Below, in pieces: positions 1-10,007 of a stretch of DNA of 64,000 nucleotides (its first letter is position 1; every line of letters begins with the position of its first letter). Origin of the DNA: Vibrio neptunius (GTDB lineage: Bacteria > Pseudomonadota > Gammaproteobacteria > Enterobacterales > Vibrionaceae); assembly GCA_019339365.1 (NCBI GenBank), contig CP079859.1, positions 2,852,001 to 2,916,000 on the forward strand, read 5' to 3'. The notes beneath the pieces are model-generated. The model searched no databases and was not told where the DNA came from. It saw only the letters and a program-made list of their open reading frames with translations. The position numbers were made by a program, and so were the translations under genes.

Positions 1-31
1 TTATTAGCATAACGATGCTAAGGAGGTACCC

Positions 32-1095
32 ATGTGTACAGACCACAACTGGATTAATAACGCGATTCGAAAAATTGAGGCTGATTTCCAACGTTCCGCG
101 GATACGCACTTGATCAAATTGGATTTGCCCAGTGTGGCAGGGATCGATATTTATCTCAAAGATGAAAGTACACATCCGACAGGATCTTTAAAGCATCGTC
201 TGGCACGCTCACTGTTTCTTTATGCAATCTGTAATGGATGGGTCGGCCCAGAAACCCCAATTATTGAATCATCATCTGGCAGTACTGCTGTATCAGAAGC
301 CTATTTTGCTCGGCTACTTGGTTTGCCATTTATTGCCGTTATGCCTAAATGCACCGCGAAGAAGAAAATTGAGCAGATTGAGTTTTATGGGGGTCAAGCA
401 CATTTGGTTGATCGCTCAGATCAAATCTACGCAGAATCACATCGATTAGCGAAAGAACTCAATGGCCATTACATGGACCAGTTCACCTATGCCGAGCGTG
501 CGACAGACTGGCGTGGTAACAACAATATCGCCAATTCTATTTTCAGCCAGATGAAGCTTGAAGATAACCCTATCCCTAAATGGGTAGTCATGAGCCCAGG
601 CACGGGGGGACTTCCGCTACTATTGGTCGTTTTATTCGCTATCAACAACACTCGACTAAACTTTGCGTCGTTGACCCTGAAAATTCTGTCTTCCACGAAT
701 TCTTCAAAACAGGGAACCCTGAACTCAAGGGCAACTGCGGAAGTAAAATCGAAGGCATCGGTCGACCTCGCGTAGAGCCAAGTTTCATTCCAGGCGTGAT
801 TGATGAGATGCGCACCATCCCAGATGCCGCTTCTGTTGCAACGGCACATTGGCTTGAAAAGATCCTTGGCCGTAAAGTAGGTGCGTCAACGGGAACTAAC
901 CTATACGGTGTACTGCAGATAGCAAGTGAAATGAAAGCACGCGGTGAAACAGGCTCTATCGTGACACTTTTGTGTGATAGTGGTGAACGTTATCTAGACA
1001 CCTACTACAATAGTGAGTGGGTCAAACAAAACATCGGCGACTTGCAACCTTATCTCGCAAAATTAGAAGCATTTAAAGCAACGGGCCAAATCTAA
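32..1095 (+). CDS. PLP-dependent cysteine synthase-like enzyme (frameshifted as sequenced)
   Basis: Predicted fold-type II PLP enzyme of the cysteine synthase/cystathionine beta-synthase family, about 354 aa once one base is restored. The PLP lysine lies in the motif TGSLKHR near residue 53, the substrate loop is SSSGST near residue 82, and the glycine-rich phosphate loop [11 protein letters not shown] spans the break. The reading frame shifts at the G run 604-609: six G are present where seven would join both halves in frame. The start has a strong AAGGAGGT ribosome site at about 20-27. Family members make cysteine or remove sulfide from it; the exact substrate cannot be read from sequence. 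The break is more likely a sequencing error than decay, because both halves are intact and conserved. Confidence 0.8.
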
Positions 1096-1124
1096 ATAAC
1101 AATAACAACATCAGTTGGAAACTC

Positions 1125-1153
1125 AAACGCCACTCATCTGAGTGGCGTTTTTC
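1125..1153. terminator. Bidirectional rho-independent terminator
   Basis: An 11-bp perfect stem (AAACGCCACTC / GAGTGGCGTTT) with a 4-nt loop, followed by a T run. It lies between the convergent PLP-enzyme gene and the DUF1244 gene and could serve both strands. Confidence 0.8.
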
Positions 1154-1169
1154 ATATCAGGGGAGAGCG

Positions 1170-1490
1170 TTAACGCTTTTTCTGACGCGCTTCGAAAGCC
1201 GCGAGTTGTTCAGGTGTCGCTTTCGGCTGGTGATTCTGTTTCCACTCATCGTAAGTCATACCATAAACACGTTCACGTGCATCATCGATATCCAGTTCTA
1301 AACCCTGAGTTTCCGCTTCAGCTTTATACCATTTACTGAAACAGTTACGGCAGAACCCCGCAAGGATCATTAGATCGATGTTCTGCACGTCTTTATTCTC
1401 ATCAAGATGAGAAAGTAGGCGGCGAAATACCGCTGCATCCAATTTATCCTGCTCTTCCTGAGAAAGGTTTTTATACTTAAATTCAGCCAC
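1170..1490 (-). CDS. DUF1244 family protein
   Basis: A 106-aa soluble protein matching the DUF1244 family, a small conserved proteobacterial family of unknown function. The recognisable core is FRRLLSHLDENKDVQNIDLM followed by AGFCRNCFSKWY with two cysteines, and a later YGMTYDEWK segment. There is no signal peptide or membrane segment. It lies between two terminators, so it is probably transcribed alone. The family call rests on remembered sequence pattern; the biochemical role is unknown. Confidence 0.75.
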   Translation of the reverse strand: MAEFKYKNLSQEEQDKLDAAVFRRLLSHLDENKDVQNIDLMILAGFCRNCFSKWYKAEAETQGLELDIDDARERVYGMTYDEWKQNHQPKATPEQLAAFEARQKKR

Positions 1491-1547
1491 TTTACTTGCC
1501 TATTGTTGTTCTGTATCGAATTATCTTATCAAGTCTTTGTCCAATAC

Positions 1548-1579
1548 AAAAACGCCCAAGCACTTGGCTCGGGCGTTTA
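1548..1579 (-). terminator. Terminator of the Tim44-like gene
   Basis: Hairpin with arms AAACGCCC and GGGCGTTT; read on the minus strand it is followed by a run of T. It lies just after the stop of the minus-strand Tim44-like gene. Confidence 0.7.
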
Positions 1580-1595
1580 TTATCAGGTTATGCGG

Positions 1596-2474
1596 TTAAC
1601 CTTGAATACCGACAATCAACCATGGAGCATTAGGTACCGTTAGGTCACGCTCAAGGTGCCAGATGTCTTCAATGTTTTCTTCAACATTCTCTACAGTATC
1701 ACGGTAGCGACCGCTAAACTGTAAACTAAGCTGTGCTTTGCTTGCATCGTAGTCGGCACGAACGATTTCTGCGTCAACGTACATCACATCTGTATGCTGC
1801 TCACCTTCCAGTTTCGCACGCTCTGATTTTAAATCTTCAAACAGACTTGGAGAAACATATTCCTCAATCGTTTCAAGCTGGTTGTGGTTCCATGCACCTT
1901 GAAGTGTTCTGTAATGCTCACGAGAACCATTCACAAAAGCCACTTTGTCAAAACCCGGTGGATAGTTGTGCGGAATATCGGACTGAGCACCAAAACCAAA
2001 ACCGCCTTGGCTGCCAGACTGAGGCTGCTGTTCGAAATTATGAACATTAGGCTGCTCAAATTTAGCTGCAGAGCCGCCGAAAGCAGGCTGCTGTTTATGC
2101 TGATTCATACTGCCTTGCTTCGACCCAAGCAGACCTCGCATCAATTTGAAGATGACAAACGCCACCAAGCCCATGATAAGGATATCCATGAACTGGATTC
2201 CTTCAAACGCGCCACCGAAGAATGCCGCTAAAAGACCACCCGCTAACAGACCGCCAAGCAATCCGCCCATCAGGCCTTTTTTAGTTGACCCTTGCGTTTT
2301 TGCGCCTTGGTCTTTACCAATCGTGTTTGTGTTTTGCTGTTGTTGCTTTGGTGCAGGAGCTGTTTTAAAGCTCTTACCAAATGACTTGCCGCCACCGAAC
2401 TTCTTCGCTTCTGCGATAGGAGTAATAGCAACAGAGACCATCAGCAAAGCAACGAGGGAAAAAAGTCGTTTCAT
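1596..2474 (-). CDS. Tim44-like domain membrane protein
   Basis: A 292-aa protein with an N-terminal signal-like segment (residues 1-23, ending IAEA), a low-complexity G/K/Q-rich linker, a glycine-rich hydrophobic stretch and a membrane segment around residues 85-115, and a C-terminal Tim44-like domain from about residue 165 to the end. The start at 2474 is chosen over an ATG 17 codons upstream because it has an AAGGA site at proper spacing and opens directly into the signal peptide. Bacterial Tim44-like proteins sit in the inner membrane; their role is not settled. It has its own terminator. Confidence 0.75.
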   Translation of the reverse strand: MKRLFSLVALLMVSVAITPIAEAKKFGGGKSFGKSFKTAPAPKQQQQNTNTIGKDQGAKTQGSTKKGLMGGLLGGLLAGGLLAAFFGGAFEGIQFMDILIMGLVAFVIFKLMRGLLGSKQGSMNQHKQQPAFGGSAAKFEQPNVHNFEQQPQSGSQGGFGFGAQSDIPHNYPPGFDKVAFVNGSREHYRTLQGAWNHNQLETIEEYVSPSLFEDLKSERAKLEGEQHTDVMYVDAEIVRADYDASKAQLSLQFSGRYRDTVENVEENIEDIWHLERDLTVPNAPWLIVGIQG

Positions 2475-2666
2475 ATTTTTCCTTAGGGTTTCCTGTATAA
2501 GGTAAGAATTATACTTATGGGGCAATAGTAGCCTTTGTCTCTAGAGAATGAAATATGCCAAAGTCGAATACATGTATCAAAGTATTGCAAATTCGAAGAT
2601 AGTCAGTTGCGCTTCACACCCAGCCTCATTAGAATATTGAACGTTGTTCATTTTTGAAATTTTGTC

Positions 2667-3257
2667 ATGGCCCGTAGAAACGATCATACACGCGATGAGC
2701 TTATCGCTCTCACGTTAGACACAGTAAAAGAATTCTTGAGCGAAAACTCCTATCACGAGTTAAGTTTGCGCAAGGTTGCGAATATGATCGGCTATGTGCC
2801 AAGCACACTGGTCAACGTGTTTGGTAATTACAATCTACTGCTGCTTCATGCTGTCGCTCAGACTCTAGATGAGCTAGCAAGTGAAGCAAAAGTGGTTGTT
2901 GAACAGAGTCAGGCGCCAAAAACGGCCTTGTATGAGCTCGCTTACTGTTATCACGACTTTGCCCAGCGCCACCCTTACCGTTGGCAGTTAATTTTCGAAC
3001 ACAATATGCATGGTGAGACGCTACCCGAATGGCAAGCTGAACGTATTGATAGCATGACGGGCATGCTTGAACAGCTACTCCAAGTTATCGCTCCTCACCG
3101 TTCAGAAAAGGAAGTGTTACAAGCCAGTCGAGTACTTTGGTCTGGTGTCCACGGTATTACCTTGTTGAGTGTTGATGATAAGTTCTTCGCAGCAGAACCT
3201 ATCGACGGCAAAGAACTGATAAATAACCTACTCTCTAACTACATCGCGAACTGGTAA
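2667..3257 (+). CDS. TetR/AcrR family transcriptional regulator
   Basis: A 196-aa one-domain-plus-effector regulator. Residues about 8-55 form the TetR helix-turn-helix (LSLRKVANMIGYVPSTLVN), and the C-terminal half has the WHG-type ligand domain with the LWSGVHGITLLS signature near residue 150. It lies 27 bp upstream of the LplT-PlsC-like fusion gene on the same strand, so it probably forms an operon with it and may control it. The ligand is unknown. The start ATG follows an AT-rich stretch without a clear ribosome site, but no better start exists in frame. Confidence 0.85.
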   Translation: MARRNDHTRDELIALTLDTVKEFLSENSYHELSLRKVANMIGYVPSTLVNVFGNYNLLLLHAVAQTLDELASEAKVVVEQSQAPKTALYELAYCYHDFAQRHPYRWQLIFEHNMHGETLPEWQAERIDSMTGMLEQLLQVIAPHRSEKEVLQASRVLWSGVHGITLLSVDDKFFAAEPIDGKELINNLLSNYIANW

Positions 3258-3284
3258 TCGCATCCTAAAGGAACAAGGATCACC

Positions 3285-5157
3285 ATGCCAAACAGCCAAA
3301 CTTCTCTTTTAGGGCAGAGACGATTTCTGCCCTATTTCGTGACCCAATTTTTTGGTGCTTTTAACGATAATATTTTTAAAAACGTCTTACTGCTTTTCGT
3401 CGCTTTCGCTGGTGCTGGTGCCTTACCTATCTCCAGCAATTTATTCATCAACCTTGCGGCTGGCTTGTTTATTTTGCCTTTCTTCCTTTTTTTTCTGCCT
3501 CTGCTGGCGTATTGGCCGATAAGTATGAGAAGTCTTGGTTCATTCGCAAGGTCAAACTGGCTGAAATTGGCATTATGACTCTGGGGGCAATTGGCTTTAT
3601 CACCGAAAGCTACGTCATCCTGTTAATTCTACTGTTCTTGATGGGGACGCAATCGGCATTTTTCGGTCCGGTAAAATACGCACTATTACCACAGCAGCTT
3701 AAACCGCAAGAGCTGGTGCCGGGTAATGCTTTGGTAGAAACAGGCACGTTTCTCGCCATTCTTCTCGGCACGCTAGGTGCAGGCATTATTGCTTCAGCGG
3801 AAAGCGCTAAATACGTGGCAGCAGGATGCGTCGTATTGTTTGCCGTGTTTGGGTATCTCGCCAGTCGTTCAATTCCTGATGCACCCGCCAGCGCACCAGA
3901 CATAAAATTCCGCTGGCAGCCGATCAAACAAACCCGTAATACCATCGCCATCGCTAAATCCGACAAAACGATTTTCCAAGCCTTGATGGCGATCAGCTGG
4001 TTCTGGTTCTTGGGGGCAGCCTACCTGACTCAGTTCCCTAATTTCACGAAACTTTATCTCAATGGCAGTGAAAGTGCGGTTTCGTTCCTACTGGCACTTT
4101 TTTTCTGTCGGGATCGCCATTGGATCTCTGGCTTGTGATAAATTATCCAACCACAGAATTGAAGTCGGTATCGTGCCACTGGGTAGTTTAGGGATTTCAA
4201 TATTTGGTTTCTTAATGGCAACCTCTGTCCCAGCCAGTCTGCCGGAGTTTGAAAACTTTACAGATTTTGTGTCTTACCAGCCATTATGGCCTGTGTTCAT
4301 CTCGCTGTTGATGCTGGGTGCATCTGGTGGGGTGTTTATTGTGCCACTCTATGCATTGATGCAGCAGCGTGCCAAAGTCACAGAGCGCGCTCAAGTGATT
4401 GCAGCACTCAACATCTATAACTCACTGTTTATGGTTGGCAGTGCTGTACTCGGTATCGTCTGCCTAGCGATAATAGAAATGAGTATTCCGCAGCTGTTTT
4501 TGTTACTCGCCGTTATGAACCTAGTGGTTGCCATGACCTTGTTCTTACGCGTACCTGTTTTTGCCGTACGATTCATCGTCTGGATATTGACGCATACCAT
4601 GTATCGCGTGAACCATAAAAACTTACACCACCTGCCTGAAAAGGGGGGCACTCATTGTCTGTAACCACGTCAGTTATATGGACGCTTTGTTGTTGAGCGC
4701 CGTTTGTCCAAGGTTGATCCGCTTTGTCATGGAAGAAGAGTACGCCAACCTTCCGCCTTTGCGTCGTTTTCTTAAGCGCGCGGGAGTTATCCCTATCTCC
4801 GCTTCCAACCGACGCTCCATTCGCAATGCCTTTAACGAAATTGAACAAGCGTTGAACGAAGGTCATCTGGTGTGTATCTTCCCTGAAGGCCGCTTAACCG
4901 ACGATGGTGAAATGAATGACTTTATGCGCGGCATGGACATCATTCTAAAACGTAGCCCTGTACCTGTCATACCGATGGCCATTAAAGGGCTATGGGGTAG
5001 CTTCTTTAGTCGCTATAAGGGCAAAGCCTGTCGCGGATTTCCTAGCCGATTCTGGTCTAAGTTGGAGATTGAAGCTGGCCAACCTGTTTCCTCTTCCTCT
5101 GCTAGCACAGAGGTAATGCGGGAGAAGGTAGCTCAATTGCGCGGTGACTGGAAATAA
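3285..5157 (+). CDS. MFS lysophospholipid transporter / PlsC acyltransferase fusion (three frameshifts)
   Basis: Reads as one 623-aa protein if three homopolymer errors are corrected: T run 3487-3494 (8 seen, 9 expected), T run 4098-4104 (7, expected 6) and G run 4643-4648 (6, expected 5). The N-terminal ~430 residues are an MFS permease resembling LplT (opening FVTQFFGAFNDNIFKN). The C-terminal ~190 residues are a PlsC-type acyltransferase with NHVSYMD (the HX4D catalytic motif) and FPEGRLT. Expected role: flip lysophospholipids inward and reacylate them at the inner membrane. Start ATG has AAAGGAACAAGG upstream. Three frame breaks in one gene could mean real decay, but the same error pattern occurs in housekeeping genes here. 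Confidence 0.75.
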
Positions 5158-5163
5158 AGTTGC

Positions 5164-5196
5164 GAACATGCGTTCAGTAGAAATGAACGCATGTTC
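5164..5196. repeat. 13-bp perfect inverted repeat after the acyltransferase gene
   Basis: GAACATGCGTTCA, a 7-nt loop, then its exact complement. It starts 7 bp after the stop codon. There is no T tract directly after it, so it is either a weak terminator or an mRNA 3'-end stabilising hairpin. Confidence 0.5.
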
Positions 5197-5267
5197 AATT
5201 CATTCAAATCTACTTATCGGCTGGATTTGGTTACACTCACCAGCTATTTTGATTGCTACTTTTTGTA

Positions 5268-6191
5268 ATGACGACGATTAAAAAGCAACTGCCATTTTGG
5301 TTGGCAATGATCATCTGCCTGACCCCATGGGCGACTTCACCAACCGCATTAGTGATTGGTTTCCTGCTGGCTTCATTAGGCATGGTGCCACACGATTTTA
5401 ATTTGGCAAAAGTGACCAAAAAGCTATTGGCTTATTCAATCGTCGGCTTGGGCTTTGGCATTCAATTCAAAAATGCCCTTGCGGTTACCTCAGATGGCAT
5501 TGGTCTTATCATTACTACCATTATCGGCACCTTATTTATAGGCTGGTGGGTGGCAAAAGCCATTGGCCTCAATAAAGAAACGGGCTATCTAATTTCTTCT
5601 GGAACCGCCATCTGTGGTGGCAGTGCGATCGCCGCGGTTTCTCCTGCTATCAAAGCAAACGATGAGCAAATCGGCCTTTCTTTAGCCACCGTATTTGTCC
5701 TAAATTCGATAGCTCTGTTTGTCTTCCCTGTGATTGGCCATGCACTGAATCTCGATCAACATACTTTCGGCACTTGGGCAGCGATTGCCATACATGACAC
5801 TTCATCCGTCGTTGGTGCTGCCTCCGCCTACGGTGAGGAAGCACTCACCACCGCGACAACCTTAAAACTGGCAAGAGCTCTTTGGATTATTCCGGTTGCG
5901 TTGTTCAGCGCCTTTTTATTCCGTAGCGATTCGAAGAAAATCACTATCCCCTACTTCATCTTGTTTTATTGCGTCGCGATTGCAGTCAGCGATCTGTTGC
6001 CACAGTTTGAGATGATTTATCAGGGAATCTTCGATGTGGCTAAACGGGCTTTAGTGGTGTGTTTGTTTTTGATTGGCTGCGGAATTTCGGTGGAAAAGCT
6101 CAAATCGGCAGGACCTAAACCCCTGCTGTTTGGTGTGACGCTGTGGATTGCTATATCGACCAGCTCATTGGCATGGTTGACACTTAGCTAA
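5268..6191 (+). CDS. yeiH: YeiH family putative sulfate exporter
   Basis: About 307 aa, almost entirely hydrophobic with roughly ten predicted membrane segments, matching the UPF0324/YeiH family. Recognisable family stretches are [16 protein letters not shown] near residue 105 and [12 protein letters not shown] near residue 170. YeiH-type proteins are annotated as putative sulfate exporters; the substrate is not proven. The start is uncertain: an in-frame TTG at 5253 would add five residues; the ATG at 5268 is chosen. Neither has a clear ribosome site. Its stop overlaps the stop of a small convergent gene. Confidence 0.8.
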   Translation: MTTIKKQLPFWLAMIICLTPWATSPTALVIGFLLASLGMVPHDFNLAKVTKKLLAYSIVGLGFGIQFKNALAVTSDGIGLIITTIIGTLFIGWWVAKAIGLNKETGYLISSGTAICGGSAIAAVSPAIKANDEQIGLSLATVFVLNSIALFVFPVIGHALNLDQHTFGTWAAIAIHDTSSVVGAASAYGEEALTTATTLKLARALWIIPVALFSAFLFRSDSKKITIPYFILFYCVAIAVSDLLPQFEMIYQGIFDVAKRALVVCLFLIGCGISVEKLKSAGPKPLLFGVTLWIAISTSSLAWLTLS

Positions 6192-6361
6192 AGCTCCTCC
6201 GGCTCAATTTTAAGCTTTTTGCGCTTTTGTCGTTGGTATATTAAGACCAAAGCGGCGATAAATAGAAACGCAGATAACTCAGCCAGTGATCGCACCAAGC
6301 CTTCACTTTGCACTGCAACCAGAATCTGAATCAATATTGCCAACACAATGACGGCTTTCAT
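6188..6361 (-). CDS. Small membrane protein (57 aa)
   Basis: An open frame of 57 codons plus stop. It begins [17 protein letters not shown], has a second hydrophobic segment ([13 protein letters not shown]) and ends in a very basic then acidic tail ([14 protein letters not shown]), the layout of a two-helix inner-membrane protein. A GAGGCG ribosome site precedes the ATG. Its stop overlaps the yeiH stop by convergence. I do not recognise the family. The next 256 bp (6362-6617) before menE hold no gene that I can support. Confidence 0.6.
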   Translation of the reverse strand: MKAVIVLAILIQILVAVQSEGLVRSLAELSAFLFIAALVLIYQRQKRKKLKIEPEEL

Positions 6362-6617
6362 GATCGCCTCTTATATCCATATACTCATATTTCAGGCAGT
6401 ATTATGAGATAGAGTTATAAGTTTGATAAATTCAGATTTGGACTATGAAAGATCAATTTCAACTAAGTTGACTTTCACATTGGCCGATTGAGTAACGAAC
6501 AGGCCATTGCTTCACTGAGTGCGTTGGGCATGAGAGCTCAGCCAAAGAAAAAGCACTCGCCAGTTAATTAGAGAGAAATGTGGTGATTTCGACTAGTCAC
6601 CGATTCTGTGCTGCACA

Positions 6618-7991
6618 TTATTTATCGAGTTGAGTCAAAAGCCAATCTTTGACTGCTTTTCGCGACACTTTGATCCCCGACTGGCAAAGACACTCTGGCA
6701 ACTCGTAGTAGGCGATCGGCCATTTAAATCGAGTTAAAAACTCACCGAGATGCTGCTCGATACCGTTTATATCTAACCCTTGATGACTTTGAATAACGGC
6801 GATCGGCCGATGCCCAAACTCTTGGTCTTCAATTGGCACTATGATGGATTGAATCACATCTGGGAGCTGGTTGAGTACGGCTTCTATCTCTTCACAATGA
6901 ATGTTTTCGCCACCTGAGATGAACAGATTGTCTGCTCTGCCGATAATTTGCAGCTCACCGTTTTTCCATTCACCGAGATCTTTGCTATCGAACCACGTGT
7001 CGTGCACCATAGGTTCAAGCGTACCCTGCTGGTAATAACCAGAGGCTAGCGTTTCTCCCCCGATGTAAATCCTCTGCCCTTCAAGTTTTACCCTGCGCTT
7101 GGGCAATACCTTGCCTGCCGTAGTGTCACTATCTACCCGCTTAGCCGTCACGGTAGAAGCCGCTTCCGTCATGCCATAACCTAGCCAAGTTTCAATCCCC
7201 TGTTGCTGCGCTTTGAGGCTCAGAGAAACGGCGATGTGACTGCCCCCGAGTAAGACATGGGTCAGTTCAAGTGACATATTACTGTCCAATAACCGCTGAA
7301 GTTGCGTTGCCACCAGCGACGCATGCGTCACGTGACGAATATCTTCTTGAAGCAATCCGGCCCCCACTTTTAACATCGCACCTGCATGCAACCAGCGATA
7401 GATAATCGCCAATCCCGAAACATGGTACATAGGTAAGCTTAACAACCAGCTATCGCCCTGCTTAAAAGTGAATTTTTCCAGCAATCCTGATGCAGAAGCC
7501 ATATGTTGGGCAGAGGTGTGCGCCACCGCTTTCGGTGTTCCTGTTGAACCTGACGTAAATACAATCGACGCTAAATTATCGGCTTGATAACCCGCGGGAC
7601 AGTCCGCCAAATCTGCACGCTCTACCGTCATAGTCGACAAGGAAGAAAGCATCAAGTTAGGTGGTGCCACCCAAACTTTTCGCTCTGTTTCCGGCAAGTA
7701 GAGTGATGCCAACTTGGTATCCAGCTCCACTTGAGTCTGTGGCATCGTCAAAGCACAAATTGCACCAATCTCCATGCACGCAAGATAGGCTAACAATAGA
7801 TCCAAGCTGTTTTTACCAACACACGTCAACACCTCGCCGCGCGCTAGCCCCTGTGCAGATAAGCTCGCCGCAACTTCATCCACCAGTTGTACTAGCTCAG
7901 CCCAGGTGTATTGCCTCTCTTGATGATGCAGGGCTAACAAAGATGGGCTCAACTGAGCCCATCGTTTCAAAGGAGAGAGTTGGTTTTGCAT
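6618..7991 (-). CDS. menE: o-Succinylbenzoate-CoA ligase MenE
   Basis: A 457-aa adenylate-forming ligase that activates o-succinylbenzoate with ATP and CoA in menaquinone synthesis. The AMP-binding P-loop IVFTSGSTGTPKAVAH is at residues about 143-158, the adenylation motif GYGMTEAAS near 270, and the C-terminal hinge GRADNLFISGGENI near 350. It is the last gene of the menFDHBCE cluster; its ATG overlaps the menC stop by one base (TAATG), which suggests translational coupling. Length is normal for the family. Confidence 0.95.
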   Translation of the reverse strand: MQNQLSPLKRWAQLSPSLLALHHQERQYTWAELVQLVDEVAASLSAQGLARGEVLTCVGKNSLDLLLAYLACMEIGAICALTMPQTQVELDTKLASLYLPETERKVWVAPPNLMLSSLSTMTVERADLADCPAGYQADNLASIVFTSGSTGTPKAVAHTSAQHMASASGLLEKFTFKQGDSWLLSLPMYHVSGLAIIYRWLHAGAMLKVGAGLLQEDIRHVTHASLVATQLQRLLDSNMSLELTHVLLGGSHIAVSLSLKAQQQGIETWLGYGMTEAASTVTAKRVDSDTTAGKVLPKRRVKLEGQRIYIGGETLASGYYQQGTLEPMVHDTWFDSKDLGEWKNGELQIIGRADNLFISGGENIHCEEIEAVLNQLPDVIQSIIVPIEDQEFGHRPIAVIQSHQGLDINGIEQHLGEFLTRFKWPIAYYELPECLCQSGIKVSRKAVKDWLLTQLDK

Positions 7992-8977
7992 TAAGATTGC
8001 CAGATGAGTGACTGGCCTGACAGAGCAGTCACCGGAAGATCACAGCCAGGCCAAGTCACTTCTAGCTGCTGGGCAAACAAACCTATGGTGTCTAAGCCCG
8101 GAATCTCTTCAGGTAGCTGCCATTGGGCAAATCGAGCCAATTGCGTCAGGCCCAAACTGGATTCAATACTTGAACTGACCACAGGCTTTATACCTAACGC
8201 TTTAGCGCGGTCGATCAGCGCTATACAACGCTCCACAGAACCTATTAACGTTGGCTTTATAATAATGGCTTTGGCTCCATTATAGTCTTCCAGTTTAAAG
8301 TCATCTTTACGGATAGCATGTTGAAGAGTTTCGTCCCAAGCAATGGCAATCCCAGTATCAATAGCAAAAGAAAAGCTATCACCTGGAGCCTGGCAGGGTT
8401 CTTCGACAAACGCGATCCGTTGACGCAGAGAAGGTGCAATCTTTTTGGCAAATTGCTGCGCTTTTTCTGCGGTCCAAGCTCTATTGGCGTCTAGCCTTAA
8501 CGTGAGGTCTGGAATAGATTCCAAGAACAGACTGACAAGCAACCCATCACGAACAGGTTCATACAGCCCCACTTTGATTTTCGCCACTTTTTGGCCTTGC
8601 ATGCGATCAAGTTTAGGTAGCAACTCGTCTGGGTCACCAGAGCACAGCGGCGCGGCTTGGTAACAGCCTGTATCAGGAAGGCCGTTAGCCAACTCCAGTT
8701 GTGCCATGGATAAACCAAATGCCACCGATGGGTATAAGTCTTTGTAGTCGAGGACTTGACCACTTTGCCAAAGAGTAAGTTGTTCGATGAGCTGAGGGTA
8801 AACCTCATCCAGACTCTCAATACTAAACCCCGGTAAAGGCGCAATTTCACCTCGACCTATTTCTCCGTCACTTTCTAGTACAACCACAAAGCCTTCTCGT
8901 TCCGTGAGCCTCTGCTCTCTCAGTATCACTCCGCTGTCCATAGGCAGCTCGTAGCGATACAGTTTGGCTGTTCTCAT
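7991..8977 (-). CDS. menC: o-Succinylbenzoate synthase MenC
   Basis: About 328 aa, enolase superfamily. It dehydrates SHCHC to o-succinylbenzoate in menaquinone synthesis. Visible catalytic elements in order: KIKVG (the acid/base lysine pair), LRLDANRAW (metal Asp), FVEEPCQ (metal Glu), AWDETL (metal Asp) and IIKPTLIG (second catalytic Lys). The start at 8977 is preferred over an ATG six codons upstream because it has AAGGGA at 8-nt spacing and opens MRTAKLYRYELPM, as is usual for the family. Its stop overlaps the menE start. Confidence 0.93.
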   Translation of the reverse strand: MRTAKLYRYELPMDSGVILREQRLTEREGFVVVLESDGEIGRGEIAPLPGFSIESLDEVYPQLIEQLTLWQSGQVLDYKDLYPSVAFGLSMAQLELANGLPDTGCYQAAPLCSGDPDELLPKLDRMQGQKVAKIKVGLYEPVRDGLLVSLFLESIPDLTLRLDANRAWTAEKAQQFAKKIAPSLRQRIAFVEEPCQAPGDSFSFAIDTGIAIAWDETLQHAIRKDDFKLEDYNGAKAIIIKPTLIGSVERCIALIDRAKALGIKPVVSSSIESSLGLTQLARFAQWQLPEEIPGLDTIGLFAQQLEVTWPGCDLPVTALSGQSLIWQS

Positions 8978-9110
8978 ACCAATATCCCTTATCATCGTTG
9001 TGTAATCGTTGATATATACTGTTGCTTATTTGATAGCTTTTGATTTAGACGGATAACCAAAGATACTCAGTTAAGCAGCTTTGCTTTCACGTTATAAACC
9101 GAACGGCGCA

Positions 9111-9978
9111 TCAAGGATTACGAGGGAATTTATTAAAGTCTGGTCGACGTTTTTCATTAAACGCATTGCGACCTTCCTGACCTTCTTCGGTCATGTAAAA
9201 CATCATGGTTGCGTTACCGGCTAATTCTTGGAGACCAGCCTGACCATCACAATCAGCATTTAAGGCCGCTTTCAAGCAGCGTAATGCCATAGGGCTATGT
9301 TGCAGGGTTTCGCGACACCAACGGACGGTCTCTTTTTCCAATTCGTCAAGTGGCACCACCGTATTAACCAGCCCCATATCCAGAGCTTCTTGAGCATCAT
9401 AGAAACGGCATAGGAACCAGATCTCACGCGCTTTCTTTTGACCGACAATTCGAGCCATATATGAGGCACCCCAGCCGCCATCAAACGAACCAACTTTTGG
9501 CCCCGTCTGACCAAACTGAGCGTTTTCTGCGGCAATCGTCAAGTCACACATCATATGTAATACGTGACCGCCACCCACAGCCCAACCCGCAACAGCCGCG
9601 ATAACGGGTTTAGGGCAAGTACGGATCTGACGCTGGAAATCAAGCACATTCAGGTGATGAGTGCCAGAATCGTCTTGATAGCCGCCATAATCACCACGTA
9701 TCTTTTGGTCACCGCCCGAACAGAACGCCTTTTCGCCAAGCCCTGTTAAAATGATCACACCGACGCCTTCATCATAACGTGCATCCGCTAGCGCCTTGAT
9801 CATTTCTTTTTACGGTTTGAGGACGGAACGCATTCCGTACCTGAGGGCGGGCGATGGTGATTTTTGCGATACCATCTTCCGATTTATGGTACTGAATATC
9901 TTCATATTCACCTGTGCAATCGTTCCAGTGTACTGGTGCGTATAGTTCTTGTTCTGAAATACCGACTGTTTTTGCCAT
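9111..9978 (-). CDS. menB: 1,4-Dihydroxy-2-naphthoyl-CoA synthase MenB (frameshifted as sequenced)
   Basis: Crotonase-family enzyme that closes the naphthoquinone ring from o-succinylbenzoyl-CoA; 288 aa when corrected. The T run 9807-9811 (five; four expected) breaks the frame between RPQTVK and [12 protein letters not shown]. Conserved features: [14 protein letters not shown] (oxyanion hole and CoA loop), [11 protein letters not shown] and [11 protein letters not shown] (active-site Asp region). With the fix, the length and both ends are normal, and the rest of the men operon is intact, so a sequencing error is the likeliest cause. It lies between menH and menC on the minus strand. Confidence 0.9.
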
Positions 9979-10007
9979 GGTGATTCCTGTTGATTGATGT
10001 TGCGCTG

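Noticed and set aside
2667..5157. Operon of pseudogenes
   Set aside because: The three breaks in the fusion gene all lie in homopolymers and match the error pattern of housekeeping genes in the window, so decay is not concluded.
6480..6570. Short rightward frame (LSNEQAIASLSALGMRAQPKKKHSPVN) before menE
   Set aside because: It has no ATG at a proper ribosome site and no recognisable family; probably chance or an old remnant.
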